Translations under genes and position numbers: made by a program | Notes under the pieces: generated by a model | What the model was told of the DNA's origin: nothing | Databases searched by the model: none | Seen by the model: the letters and a program-made list of their open reading frames with translations, nothing else | Source: an uncultured Steroidobacter sp. | Lineage (GTDB): Bacteria; Pseudomonadota; Gammaproteobacteria; Steroidobacterales; Steroidobacteraceae | Length of the DNA stretch: 64,000 bases | Direction of reading: 5' to 3' | Assembly: GCF_937958065.1 (NCBI RefSeq) | Contig: NZ_CALFXI010000004.1 | Span: forward strand, 1-64,000 | In this document: positions 1-8,346 of the stretch, one piece after another | Position numbering within the stretch: the stretch's first letter is position 1 | Layout of the letters: the number at the start of each line of letters is the position of its first letter

Positions 1-2
1 AC

Positions 3-1067
3 AGGATCACCGCGACAGTACGCGAGCCGTTCGTGATCGCCTCGTTCGACATCCATACCTCGCTGACCATCGGCATCAGCATGTATCCGCTCGACGGCGA
101 CACGTTCGATGTACTGTTGCGCCGGGCGGAGATGGCCCTGCGCTGTGCGAAGGCGGCCAGTCGTGGCAGCTATCGTTTCTATGCATTGGAAATGTCGAAC
201 GCCGCCGACGAGCGCCTGGCGTTGGAGAACGATCTGCGTCGGGCCGTCGAGCTGGGGCAGCTGGAGCTGCACTATCAGCCCAAGGTCGACATCGGCACCA
301 ATCGTATCCGCAGCGCCGAGGCACTGTTGCGTTGGCGACACCCCACGCGCGGGCTGGTCGCGCCAAACGTTTTCATTCCGATTGCCGAGGATACGGGGCT
401 GATCGTGCAGATCGGGGAATGGGTGCTGCGCGAGTCCTGCCGCCAGGTCCGCGCCTGGATCGATTCAGGCATGTCGCCGGTGCGCGTGGCCGTCAATCTT
501 TCAGCCAAGCAGTTCCGACACGTCGACCTGGTTGCGGTGGTCCGCTCGGCGCTCGATGAAGCGCAGCTGCAGCCCGGCTACCTGGAGCTCGAGCTCACCG
601 AGAGCGCGATCATGGAAGACGCCGAGAAATCGGCCTCGACCTTGGAATTCCTGAGCACCATGGGCGTGCACATTTCCATCGACGATTTCGGCACCGGCTA
701 CTCCAGCCTGAGCTACCTGCGGCGCTTTCCGCTCGACAAGCTCAAGATCGATCGCAGCTTCGTGCGCGACCTGATGTCGAGCCCGGACAACGCGTCGATC
801 GTCAAAGCCATCATTTCCCTGGCTCACAACCTGCGCTTGCGCGTGGTCGCCGAAGGCGTCGAAACCGCCGAGCAGTTGAGCTATCTGCGCGAGCTGGGCT
901 GCGATCAGTATCAAGGGTTCTTCTGCAGCCCCGCGGTCCCGGCCGCCGCGTTCGAGGCGCTATTGCAAAGAATGCGCGCCGATCTTCCGGATCTGACCGA
1001 AGCTGACATGCTCCGCACCCAGAGCCGGCTCTCGGCGTTCTCGCCGCAGAGCACTCGTCAATATTGA
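3..1067 (+). CDS. GGDEF-EAL protein, 3' part (c-di-GMP turnover)
   Basis: The reading frame is open from the first complete codon of the window, so the gene starts upstream. The first roughly 50 residues match the tail of a GGDEF domain (SIG-like strand, Y-P-x-D-G, then an AK...Y-R-F-Y end). The rest is a full EAL phosphodiesterase domain: the E-A-L motif at 318-326, an LTES block, DDFGTGYSSL from 681, KIDRSFV and AEGVET. All the usual metal and substrate residues appear present, so the EAL domain is probably active in hydrolysing cyclic di-GMP. Whether the GGDEF half is active cannot be seen. The gene ends at TGA 1065-1067 and overlaps the convergent small gene on the other strand by 10 nt. 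Confidence 0.92.
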   Translation, partial: RITATVREPFVIASFDIHTSLTIGISMYPLDGDTFDVLLRRAEMALRCAKAASRGSYRFYALEMSNAADERLALENDLRRAVELGQLELHYQPKVDIGTNRIRSAEALLRWRHPTRGLVAPNVFIPIAEDTGLIVQIGEWVLRESCRQVRAWIDSGMSPVRVAVNLSAKQFRHVDLVAVVRSALDEAQLQPGYLELELTESAIMEDAEKSASTLEFLSTMGVHISIDDFGTGYSSLSYLRRFPLDKLKIDRSFVRDLMSSPDNASIVKAIISLAHNLRLRVVAEGVETAEQLSYLRELGCDQYQGFFCSPAVPAAAFEALLQRMRADLPDLTEADMLRTQSRLSAFSPQSTRQY

Positions 1068-1408
1068 TCCGTGGCGCGACGACCGCGCGACTGGCGGCGC
1101 TCCTGTCCGGAATAACCCGCCATGATCATGCCGACATCACTGTTCCGTCGTGGCCCGGAGCGGCGATCCTTGTGATGTTTGAAACGGCAGCCGCAGGTCG
1201 CGGCATCACAGCCGGGCAGCGGCAGGCGAGGCGCTTCCCGGGACAGGAATCGCTGACCGGAACAACGATAGGCCGAGGCACACGCACTCGTGCCGGGTAG
1301 AACGGAAACAGCGTGATACGGAGTGGCCGGTGTCGGGGTACGCCGCGGCTCCGGAGCTTTTTTAGCCCCGAACAGCGCTGCGAAAAATCCAGGAGACTTC
1401 GATGCCAT
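1058..1408 (-). CDS. conserved hypothetical, Cys- and Arg-rich small protein
   Basis: A 116-residue protein. It opens with a hydrophobic-basic stretch (SPGFFAALFGAKK), followed by a central segment with several Cys residues around QRFLSREAPRLPLPGC and C-G-C. It ends in repeated arginine-rich motifs (DRRSGPRR, ERRQSRGRRATD). I recognise this layout as a conserved gammaproteobacterial family without assigned function; the clustered cysteines suggest metal binding, which is inference. It lies 165 nt downstream of trpA on the same strand and could be read from the trp operon. The GTG at 1411 directly precedes the ATG at 1408; I chose ATG because a GGGGA sequence lies just upstream. Confidence 0.7.
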   Translation of the reverse strand: MASKSPGFFAALFGAKKAPEPRRTPTPATPYHAVSVLPGTSACASAYRCSGQRFLSREAPRLPLPGCDAATCGCRFKHHKDRRSGPRRNSDVGMIMAGYSGQERRQSRGRRATDQY

Positions 1409-1573
1409 CACTCCCCGCCGGAATCAATGTCGGCGGATTGTTCCCAAACTCGCGACCGGAGCGCAAGTGAACGATGGATACACCGCGCCGCCCCGTCGCT
1501 CGAACGCAGCGGCGCGTTCCTAAACTTGAAATATTTACCGTCTGTCGCGCGCGACAGCTCGCTCGCGACCACC

Positions 1574-2344
1574 TTACTCGCGCAACGAGCGCAGGAACTT
1601 CGCCGGATCTTCTCCACGCTCCAGCACTTCGACGAGTGCCGAGCCGACGATCGCGCCATCGATGAACGGCGTCAGTCGCTGCACCTGTTCGCGGCTGCGA
1701 ATGCCGAAGCCCGCGCATACCGGCACGGGCGAAACCTGCTTGACCCGACCGAAATACTCCAGCACTTCTTCGGGCACAGCCACGTTCTTGCCGGTGGTGC
1801 CGGTCATGGTCACGGCATAGATGAAGCCGCTGCTGCCTTCGCAGAGCATCTGCATGCGCTCGCTCGGCGTCACCGGCGTGACAAACTGAACGAGCGCGAG
1901 CCCGCGCGCCTCCAGAGCAGTACGCAGCTCATGACTTTCTTCGAACGGCAGATCGGGGACGATGAAGCCCGCGATGCCGGCGCGAGCGGCGTCCTCGGGC
2001 AACTTCTCGATGCCATAGGCCAGCAAGGGATTCAGGTAGCTCATCAACAGCAGCGGCGACGGCGGCTTCACTTCAGCTCGCGTCAGCTCCTCAAGAATCC
2101 ACCGCAGCGACACCCCTTGCTCCAGCGCCACGCGGCTGGAACGCTGAATGGTCGTGCCGTCGGCCATGGGATCGGTGAACGGCACGCCGATCTCGACGAC
2201 GTCGGCAACCGCGCCGACCGCGTTCAGTTGCTGAATGAAAGCTTCGCGCTTGGGGAAACCGGCGGTGATGTAAGCGATCAACGCCGGTTGGCCGGTGGCA
2301 CGGCGGTTGCGAATCGCGGTGCTGACGGAATCACGAGCGGGCAT
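1574..2344 (-). CDS. trpA: tryptophan synthase alpha subunit
   Basis: Cleaves indole-3-glycerol phosphate to indole and glyceraldehyde-3-phosphate; the indole is channelled to TrpB. The protein is 256 residues, slightly shorter than the usual 268. The catalytic pair is visible as E51 (VVEIGVPF) and D62 (DPMADG), and the C-terminal half has the phosphate-binding glycine segments (GFGI, GSALVE). The start is the ATG whose A overlaps the last base of the trpB stop (TGATG), giving tight translational coupling. An in-frame open stretch further upstream lies inside trpB and is not part of the gene. Last gene of the trp operon. Confidence 0.97.
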   Translation of the reverse strand: MPARDSVSTAIRNRRATGQPALIAYITAGFPKREAFIQQLNAVGAVADVVEIGVPFTDPMADGTTIQRSSRVALEQGVSLRWILEELTRAEVKPPSPLLLMSYLNPLLAYGIEKLPEDAARAGIAGFIVPDLPFEESHELRTALEARGLALVQFVTPVTPSERMQMLCEGSSGFIYAVTMTGTTGKNVAVPEEVLEYFGRVKQVSPVPVCAGFGIRSREQVQRLTPFIDGAIVGSALVEVLERGEDPAKFLRSLRE

Positions 2345-3588
2345 CAGAGCACATCCTTCAACAGAGTACGTTGCAGCGTCGGCATGTCTTTGTCGCCGCG
2401 ACCGGAGAGCGCGATCAGGATGCGCTTGCCCGGATTGGCGAGGGCGTAACGTTTCGCACCGGCCAGCGCGTGAGCCGATTCGATGGCAGGCAGAATGCCT
2501 TCGGCCGCACAGCACTCGGCCAGCGCCGCCAGCGCGTCATCGTCACTGACTGCTTCGTACTTCACGCGCTCGATGCTCGCCAGCAACGCGTGCTCGGGGC
2601 CGACACCGGGATAGTCGAGACCCGCCGACACGGAATGCGTTTCCTGAATCTGGCCGTTCTCATCCTGCAGCAGCAGCGAGAAACAACCCTGCAGAACGCC
2701 GGGCGTGCCATACGCGATCGACGCCGCATTCTGGCCGAGACCCGAGCCACTGCCGCCCGCTTCGAGGCCGAGCATCTGTACGCTCGTGTCCTTCACGAAC
2801 GGATGAAACATTCCGATCGCATTCGATCCGCCGCCGACGCACGCAACCACCAGGTCCGGCAACTTGCCAGTGCGCTCGAGAATCTGCACGCGTGCTTCGC
2901 GGCCAATGACCGACTGCAGCTCGCGCACGATGTAGGGATAGGGATGCGGACCGATCGCCGAGCCCAGGCAGTAGTATGTGCCGTTTGGATCGGACACCCA
3001 GTCGCGCAATGCCTCGTCGACGGCCGCGCGCAATGTTTTATCGCCGCTGGTCACGGGAACGACGGTAGCACCCAGCAGCTTCATGCGACCGACGTTCGGT
3101 GCCTGACGTTCCATGTCGATCGAACCCATGTAGACCGTGCAAGGCATGCCAAGGCGCGCGCACGCAGCGGCCGAAGCGACGCCGTGCTGACCCGCACCGG
3201 TTTCGGCGATCACTCGCTTCGCGCCGAGCTTTTTCGCGAGCAGCACCTGGCCGATGGAGTTGTTGATCTTGTGTGCGCCGGTGTGCGCGAGATCCTCGCG
3301 CTTCAACCAGATCTCCGCGCCCCACTTCTCCGACAGCGTTCGCGCGAAAGTCAGCGGAGTGGCACGACCCACCCAGTTATGCAGCTCGTCGTGAAACTCG
3401 CGCAGGAATTCCGGATCGCGCAGATAACGATCGACACCGGCCTGCAGGCGATCCAGCGCCGGCACCAGGGTTTCTGGAATGTAACGGCCGCCGAACGGCC
3501 CGAAGCGACCCCGCTCGTCGGGATAGGCGTCCTGCTGGACATTGGCAATCAGCGTCTGCTGCTCGCTCTTGCTCAAGGAATGTTTCAT
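2344..3588 (-). CDS. trpB: tryptophan synthase beta subunit
   Basis: PLP enzyme that condenses indole with L-serine to give tryptophan. The protein is 414 residues, the normal size. The PLP lysine is K107 in AHKINNS, and the phosphate-binding loop GGGSNA is at 252-257. The TrpA-facing substrate motif ETGAGQHG is at 129-136. It overlaps trpF by 4 nt (ATGA) and trpA by 1 nt, so the F-B-A block is translationally coupled. Confidence 0.98.
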   Translation of the reverse strand: MKHSLSKSEQQTLIANVQQDAYPDERGRFGPFGGRYIPETLVPALDRLQAGVDRYLRDPEFLREFHDELHNWVGRATPLTFARTLSEKWGAEIWLKREDLAHTGAHKINNSIGQVLLAKKLGAKRVIAETGAGQHGVASAAACARLGMPCTVYMGSIDMERQAPNVGRMKLLGATVVPVTSGDKTLRAAVDEALRDWVSDPNGTYYCLGSAIGPHPYPYIVRELQSVIGREARVQILERTGKLPDLVVACVGGGSNAIGMFHPFVKDTSVQMLGLEAGGSGSGLGQNAASIAYGTPGVLQGCFSLLLQDENGQIQETHSVSAGLDYPGVGPEHALLASIERVKYEAVSDDDALAALAECCAAEGILPAIESAHALAGAKRYALANPGKRILIALSGRGDKDMPTLQRTLLKDVL

Positions 3589-4193
3589 TGCATTGCTCCG
3601 TTGTCCGCCCCACGTGCGTTTCGGACAAAGTCATAAATCTTGCGCGGATCCTTCACCCCGGGCCGCGCTTCGACGCCGCTGCTCACGTCGACACCAAACG
3701 GCCTTGCGACCGCGATCGCCGCGGCAACGTTCGACGGCTGCAATCCGCCCGCCAATATCAGCTGCGTACGGGCCGCAAGGCGAGCGGCAGCGGACCAATC
3801 GGTCGTCTCGCCGGTGCCGCTGACCGGACCTTCGAACAGCAGTCGCGTCGGCAACGTCGCCGGCAGCTCCCGCCCAGCACGAAAGACCGGCGTCACGTTC
3901 AACCCTGCGGGCACCTGCAAGGTCGCGAGATCGTCAGCATCGGTCTGCAATACATCGGGCCGGAATTGCGACCAGACTTCGTCGAGCTCGGCCTGCGACG
4001 GATGCAACATCACTGCGACCCGCAGGATTCCCCGAGGCACATCGCGCGCGAGCTCCGCCGCCTGCAAAGCAGTGACTCTGCGCTTGGACTCCGCGAACAC
4101 GAAGCCAACTGCATTCACGCCGGCATCGACCGCGGCCCTGACCGCGTCCGTCGTCGTCAGTCCACAAACCTTGATCCATAGCGCGCTGGTCAC
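3585..4193 (-). CDS. trpF: phosphoribosylanthranilate isomerase
   Basis: Isomerises phosphoribosylanthranilate to CdRP, step three from chorismate. The protein is 202 residues. The catalytic Cys is C10 in IKVCGL, and the phosphate-binding ends LAGGL and VDVSSGVE are intact. Two usual TrpF motifs differ: the QLHG segment reads VLQTD, and the position of the general-acid Asp (LLD in the Thermotoga enzyme) reads LLFEG, with Glu at 121. I believe this is a natural TrpF subgroup rather than damage, because everything else is intact and the gene is locked into the operon. It starts with GTG at 4193, 43 nt after trpC. Confidence 0.95.
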   Translation of the reverse strand: MTSALWIKVCGLTTTDAVRAAVDAGVNAVGFVFAESKRRVTALQAAELARDVPRGILRVAVMLHPSQAELDEVWSQFRPDVLQTDADDLATLQVPAGLNVTPVFRAGRELPATLPTRLLFEGPVSGTGETTDWSAAARLAARTQLILAGGLQPSNVAAAIAVARPFGVDVSSGVEARPGVKDPRKIYDFVRNARGADNGAMQ

Positions 4194-4236
4194 GACAGCT
4201 CTGCGCCTCGCGCGAGCGATGCAGTGAGGTGAGTGT

Positions 4237-5115
4237 TCATTCTTCGCGCACTTCGCCCTTGGCGATACGCAGCTTGCGCGTGGCCAGGCTCATCGCGGTC
4301 TGACGACCGGTCGCCAGCATCTTGCCCAACAGCTCGCGCGGCTTCGGCGAATTCATCAGCGTCGTACCGATCAGCGCGACCCGATAGCCGAGGCCGACGA
4401 TGGAAGTTACGTCGTCGAGCGAGTTCACGCCGCTTTCGGCCACTGGCGCAAAGCCCGGCGGCATGCTGTCGGCCAGCTCGGACAAGCGCGACAACTCCAC
4501 CGTGAGCTTGTCGAGATCGCGGCAATTGAGCCCGACCAGGATCTGCTCATCGTGCCCTCTGCGCAGCGCCAGCACTTCGCGCGCGACCTTCAGGTCAGCG
4601 GCGTCGAAGGCCTCGAGCAGAACGAACATTTTCAGCATGCACGCACAATCGAGCAGTGCGGTGATGCGGCTCTTGTCGAGCATGCGCACGATCACGAGCA
4701 CACCGCCCGCGCCAGCGGCGCGTCCTTCCATCACCTGATAAGGATCGACGAGAAAGTCCTTGCGCATGACCGGCACGTTGTAAGGTGCGAGCACGCGCGC
4801 CGCGCGCGTCAGATGTTCGAGCTGGCCGCCGAAGCGAAGCGGCTCGGTGAGCACCGACACGGCGCATGCGCCACCGCAGGCGTATTCAGTGACCCGGCTT
4901 TCCACGTCGCTGGTATTGGCGGACAGATCGCCGGCCGAGGGCGAATGCAGCTTGCACTCGGCGATGATGTCAAAGCCCTCCGGTGACAGACGCAGCGGCG
5001 GCGCCGGCGGCATATCGGAGGCTCGCGCCCACAGGGTCTTTTCGGATTCGCGCGCACGCGCCTCTTCGAGCCGCGCGAGGCTCGATTGAGTCATTTGAGT
5101 CAGCAGCCCGGACAT
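4237..5115 (-). CDS. trpC: indole-3-glycerol phosphate synthase
   Basis: Closes the indole ring, converting CdRP to indole-3-glycerol phosphate. The protein is 292 residues, somewhat longer than the usual 260-270 because of a C-terminal tail rich in Lys and Arg. The catalytic set is visible: E53 and K55 (IAECKLHSPS), K119 (MRKDF), E168 (LLEAF), N197 (GLNCRD) and S228 (AESGV). The start at 5115 lies 2 nt after the trpD stop; a second ATG at 5094 is possible. It is a stand-alone TrpC, not fused to TrpF as in enteric bacteria. Confidence 0.96.
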   Translation of the reverse strand: MSGLLTQMTQSSLARLEEARARESEKTLWARASDMPPAPPLRLSPEGFDIIAECKLHSPSAGDLSANTSDVESRVTEYACGGACAVSVLTEPLRFGGQLEHLTRAARVLAPYNVPVMRKDFLVDPYQVMEGRAAGAGGVLVIVRMLDKSRITALLDCACMLKMFVLLEAFDAADLKVAREVLALRRGHDEQILVGLNCRDLDKLTVELSRLSELADSMPPGFAPVAESGVNSLDDVTSIVGLGYRVALIGTTLMNSPKPRELLGKMLATGRQTAMSLATRKLRIAKGEVREE

Positions 5116-5117
5116 GT

Positions 5118-6161
5118 TCAGCGCCCCTGGCCCGCGGCCGATTGCTTCTGGCCGAAAGCCGTCAATTTTTCCAGCAGGCGCCGCCCGGCGCCGCTCTCGA
5201 TGGCATCCTGCGCCATGTGCGCCGCATCCTGCGCCGAAGCGGCTTTGCCGAGCAATTCGAGCACCAGGGCGGCTTGCAGGATCAACGCGTTGCGATGGGC
5301 CCCCTGTTCCCGGCCTTCCAGCACGGCGCGCAGATGGGCGGCGTTGTAAGCCGCGTCGCCGCCTTTCAACTCCTCCATGGCGCACCGGGGCAGCATGAAT
5401 TCCTCGGCGCTGCGCGTCGAACGCACGACCCGGCCCGGCGTGACATCGAAGACGGTGAAGGGACCGATCGGGGTGGCCTCGTCCCAGCCCGACGCGCCGT
5501 GCACGACGTAGGCGCGCTGCAACGGCATGCCCTTCATGGTTTCGGCCATCAGCTCGGCGATCTCGACGTTATATGCACCGATCAAGTGGAATTCCGGCTC
5601 GGCCGGGTTCGACAGCGGCCCGAGGATGTTGAACACCGTGCGCACGCCCAGCGCCTGCCGGATCGGCATGACGGCTTTCATCGCCGGGTGATAGTGAGGC
5701 GCGAAGAAGAACGTGAAACCCGTGGCATCGAGACACTCGCCGGACGCCCGCTCATCGAGCGGCAAGCTCAGCCCGAGCGCGCGAATCACATCGGCGCTGC
5801 CGCTGCGACTGGAAACGGAGCTGGTCCCGTGCTTCGCGACGCGAATGCCCATCGATGCGACCAGCAGCGCCGCACCCGTGGAAAGATTGAAACTGCCCGA
5901 ACCGTCGCCGCCCGTGCCGACCATGTCGACCAGCGGCCCGCCCGGAGGCAACTCCGGTCGACGCGCGAGTTTACGCATGCTCTTCGCGAAACCACGCACC
6001 TCATCCGCGGTGACGCCCTTGGCGCGCAACGCTGCGAGGACCGCACCGCCCATGGCCGGAGGAAGCGTCGGATCGGTCAAGGCAACGAGCAGCTCCGATG
6101 CTTCCTGCTCGCTCAGGTCCTGGCGGTCGAGCAATCGTTCGAGCGTCTGGCGCATGATCAT
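5118..6161 (-). CDS. trpD: anthranilate phosphoribosyltransferase
   Basis: Transfers the phosphoribosyl group of PRPP to anthranilate. The protein is 347 residues, normal for a stand-alone TrpD. The PRPP-binding loop GTGGDGSGSFNLSTG begins at residue 82. The second conserved block reads KHGTSSVSSRSGSADV, where most homologues have KHGN. The start overlaps the trpG stop by 4 nt (ATGA). The first codons read M-I-M, so a start two codons later is equally possible. Confidence 0.97.
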   Translation of the reverse strand: MIMRQTLERLLDRQDLSEQEASELLVALTDPTLPPAMGGAVLAALRAKGVTADEVRGFAKSMRKLARRPELPPGGPLVDMVGTGGDGSGSFNLSTGAALLVASMGIRVAKHGTSSVSSRSGSADVIRALGLSLPLDERASGECLDATGFTFFFAPHYHPAMKAVMPIRQALGVRTVFNILGPLSNPAEPEFHLIGAYNVEIAELMAETMKGMPLQRAYVVHGASGWDEATPIGPFTVFDVTPGRVVRSTRSAEEFMLPRCAMEELKGGDAAYNAAHLRAVLEGREQGAHRNALILQAALVLELLGKAASAQDAAHMAQDAIESGAGRRLLEKLTAFGQKQSAAGQGR

Positions 6162-6763
6162 GCCGCTCGCTTGCCGGAACGTTGCTGCAGGAAGTTGCCC
6201 ATCAGCACCGGTCCCTGTGGAGTGAGCACGCTTTCCGGGTGGAACTGCACACCTTCGATATTGAAGGTCTTGTGCCGCACGCCCATGATCTCGCCTTCAT
6301 CGGTGCGCGCCGTCACCTGGAGCGCCTCGGGCAGCGTCTCGGGCTGCGCGATCAGCGAGTGATAGCGGCCCGCTTCGAACGGCTCGGGCATGTTCTTCAG
6401 AATGCTCTTGCCATCGTGATGCACGAGGGAAGTCTTGCCGTGCATGAGCCGGCCAGCGCGCACGACTTTGCCGCCGAAGACTTCCACCAGCGATTGATGA
6501 CCGAGGCACACGCCGAAGATCGGCAGCTCGCCGGCGAACGCTTCGATCATGCGCATCGACACACCCGCATCGTACGGCGTACCCGGGCCCGGCGAGATGC
6601 ACAGGTGCGTGGGATGCAGCGATTTCGCCTGCTCGACCGTGATGCTGTCGTTACGATGCACGAGCACGTCGGCTCCCAGCACCATGAACGCCTGCACCAG
6701 GTTGTAAGTGAACGAATCGTAGTTGTCGATCAGCAGCAAACGTGCCGTTTCTCGAGTGCTCAC
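6158..6763 (-). CDS. trpG: anthranilate synthase component II (glutamine amidotransferase)
   Basis: Class I glutamine amidotransferase that supplies ammonia to TrpE. The protein is 201 residues. The catalytic triad is visible: C86 in GVCLGHQ, H175 and E177 in QFHPES. The N-terminal LLIDNYDSFTYNLVQ and the oxyanion motif SPGPGTP are typical of TrpG/PabA proteins. Such subunits often also serve PabB in folate synthesis; no pabB is seen in this window. It overlaps trpE and trpD by 4 nt each. Confidence 0.96.
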   Translation of the reverse strand: MSTRETARLLLIDNYDSFTYNLVQAFMVLGADVLVHRNDSITVEQAKSLHPTHLCISPGPGTPYDAGVSMRMIEAFAGELPIFGVCLGHQSLVEVFGGKVVRAGRLMHGKTSLVHHDGKSILKNMPEPFEAGRYHSLIAQPETLPEALQVTARTDEGEIMGVRHKTFNIEGVQFHPESVLTPQGPVLMGNFLQQRSGKRAA

Positions 6764-8145
6764 AGCCCCTCCTCCGCCAGTGCGAGCGCACGCCGCACGA
6801 TGGCGCTCTTGGCCAGGACTTCCTGATATTCAGCGGCCGGGACGCTGTCCGCGACCACGCCCGCGCCCGCCTGGAAACTGTAGGTATCGCCGCGGAAGAC
6901 CATGGTGCGGATCGTGATCGCATGATCCATGTCGCCGCCGTGGCCGAAGTAGCCGACCGTGCCGCCGTAGAAACCGCGTCGCACGGGCTCCAGCTCATCG
7001 ATGATTTCCATTGCACGCACTTTCGGCGCTCCGACCAGCGTGCCGGCGGGAAACGCGGCAGCAAACAAATCGAAAGCATCCTTGCCGGCCGCGAGCTCGC
7101 CGTTGACGCCGCTCACGATGTGCATCACGTGGCTGTAGCGCTCGATACTGCGATACGGATTCACATTCACCGAGCCGGCCTTTGCGACCCGTCCCAGATC
7201 GTTGCGAGCCAGATCGACCAGCATGATGTGCTCGGCATTTTCCTTGGGATCGGCGAGCAGCTCCTTTTGCAGCAAGGCATCTTCGACCGCGTCGCGACCG
7301 CGCGGCCGGGTGCCGGCGATGGGACGCATCGAGCCGCGACCGCGCGACAGCTTCACCAGCGCTTCCGGCGAAGAGCCGACGATGGTCGCATCGCCCAGCT
7401 CGCAGAAATACATATAAGGAGAGGGATTCAGCAGCCGCAGCGCTCGATAGGCTTCGAACGGCTCCAGCTCGCACAGCCCGGCGAAGCGCACCGAGAGCAC
7501 CAGCTGATATACATCGCCGGCGGCGATGTATTCCTTCACTCGATGGACACCCTGGATGTACTGCTCTTCGCTGAGACTGCCGACGGCCGGCGAATATTTG
7601 ATCTTCCTTTCAGTGGCGGGAATGGCGCCGTGCAATGCCTTCACTACTTCACGACGCAGGGCGATGCGCTCGCTTTCACTGCCGGCATGCAACAGCGCGA
7701 CGCCGCGAGTGAGATGATCGAAGACCAGCAGTGATCGAGGCGCGAGGTAGTGAGCTTCGGGGGTGGGCTCGGCCAGCGCAGTCCGGGGCGGCAGACGTTC
7801 GAAGCGCCGTACCAGGTCGTAGCTTGCGGCCCCCACCAGGCCGCCCGGCAAGGGCACGCCGGGAATCTGCGGGCTGGGCTGCGGCGCACGCGCCAGTGCA
7901 CTGCGCAGTGCACCCAGCAATTCAGCCTGGGTTTGCGGCGGCGGCCCGATGCGCCCGTCGATGCTCAGGCCCCGCTCGTCGAGCCGGACCTCCAGACAAT
8001 CACCGAAGCCGATGAACGAGTACCGCGCCAGCCGCTCGCCGCCCTCGACGCTTTCCAGCAGAAAGCGCGGCTTGAACGGCTTGAGCTTCAGATATGCCGA
8101 GACTGGCGTGTCCAGGTCTGCGGCGATGTCGAAGGGTGGTTGCAC
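6760..8145 (-). CDS. trpE: anthranilate synthase component I
   Basis: Converts chorismate and ammonia to anthranilate; first gene of the trp operon. The protein is 461 residues from a GTG start at 8145, about 30-50 residues shorter at the N-terminus than many TrpE proteins. It still contains the feedback element LLES followed by a Ser ten residues on, the usual Trp-binding site, so tryptophan inhibition is likely. The chorismate-binding core motifs are present: PIAGTRPRGRD, DLARNDLGRV, PAGTLVGAPKVRAMEI and GFYGGTVGYF. The trp terminator ends 48 bases before the start. Confidence 0.96.
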   Translation of the reverse strand: MQPPFDIAADLDTPVSAYLKLKPFKPRFLLESVEGGERLARYSFIGFGDCLEVRLDERGLSIDGRIGPPPQTQAELLGALRSALARAPQPSPQIPGVPLPGGLVGAASYDLVRRFERLPPRTALAEPTPEAHYLAPRSLLVFDHLTRGVALLHAGSESERIALRREVVKALHGAIPATERKIKYSPAVGSLSEEQYIQGVHRVKEYIAAGDVYQLVLSVRFAGLCELEPFEAYRALRLLNPSPYMYFCELGDATIVGSSPEALVKLSRGRGSMRPIAGTRPRGRDAVEDALLQKELLADPKENAEHIMLVDLARNDLGRVAKAGSVNVNPYRSIERYSHVMHIVSGVNGELAAGKDAFDLFAAAFPAGTLVGAPKVRAMEIIDELEPVRRGFYGGTVGYFGHGGDMDHAITIRTMVFRGDTYSFQAGAGVVADSVPAAEYQEVLAKSAIVRRALALAEEGL

Positions 8146-8193
8146 TGAACTGTCCTCGGCGTTGAACCGTGCTCTTCGGTCCGGCGAGGGGCG

Positions 8194-8233
8194 ATAAAAA
8201 ACCCATCTCCGGATCGGTGCGCGGAGATGGGTT
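8194..8233 (-). terminator. trp attenuator terminator
   Basis: A perfect 12-bp inverted repeat (8222-8233 with 8200-8211) around a 10-nt loop, followed on the minus strand by a T-run read from about 8201 down to 8194. It lies between the leader peptide gene and trpE. Its upstream arm (segment 3, 8233-8222) can pair instead with segment 2 (8292-8285): GGAGAGGG with CCCATCTCC, eight pairs with one bulged A. This gives the mutually exclusive antiterminator expected of trp attenuation. Confidence 0.95.
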
Positions 8234-8261
8234 CTTTGGATGCTTGGCTAGTGTGTGTTTG

Positions 8262-8339
8262 TTACGCCCAACAAGCTCCAGCGGCCCTCTCCTGTGAGGG
8301 TCGCCACCACCAGCGATGCGTTGCAAGCGAAGCATTCAT
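8262..8339 (-). CDS. trpL: trp operon leader peptide
   Basis: A 25-residue ORF with three consecutive TGG codons (Trp10-12, bases 8312-8304) and a fourth Trp at residue 24. It starts at ATG 8339-8337 and ends at TAA 8264-8262. Just after the Trp codons, segment 1 (8300-8296, CCCTC) can pair with GAGGG in segment 2 (8289-8285) to form the pause hairpin. A ribosome stalled for lack of charged tRNA-Trp would cover segment 1 and free segment 2 to pair with segment 3, blocking the terminator. No Shine-Dalgarno sequence precedes the ATG. Confidence 0.93.
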   Translation of the reverse strand: MNASLATHRWWWRPSQERAAGACWA

Positions 8340-8346
8340 GCACGCG

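Noticed and set aside
1542..1557. A 16-base perfect palindrome downstream of trpA, considered as the operon terminator
   Set aside because: No T-run follows on the minus strand, so it is not a convincing intrinsic terminator; it may be chance in GC-rich DNA.
1313..2449. A long plus-strand open frame across trpA and its flank
   Set aside because: It is antisense to trpA, has no recognisable protein motif, and arises from high GC content.
4237..5385. An upstream extension of trpC
   Set aside because: The extra 90 residues lie within trpD and have a shadow-like, Arg/Gly-rich composition.
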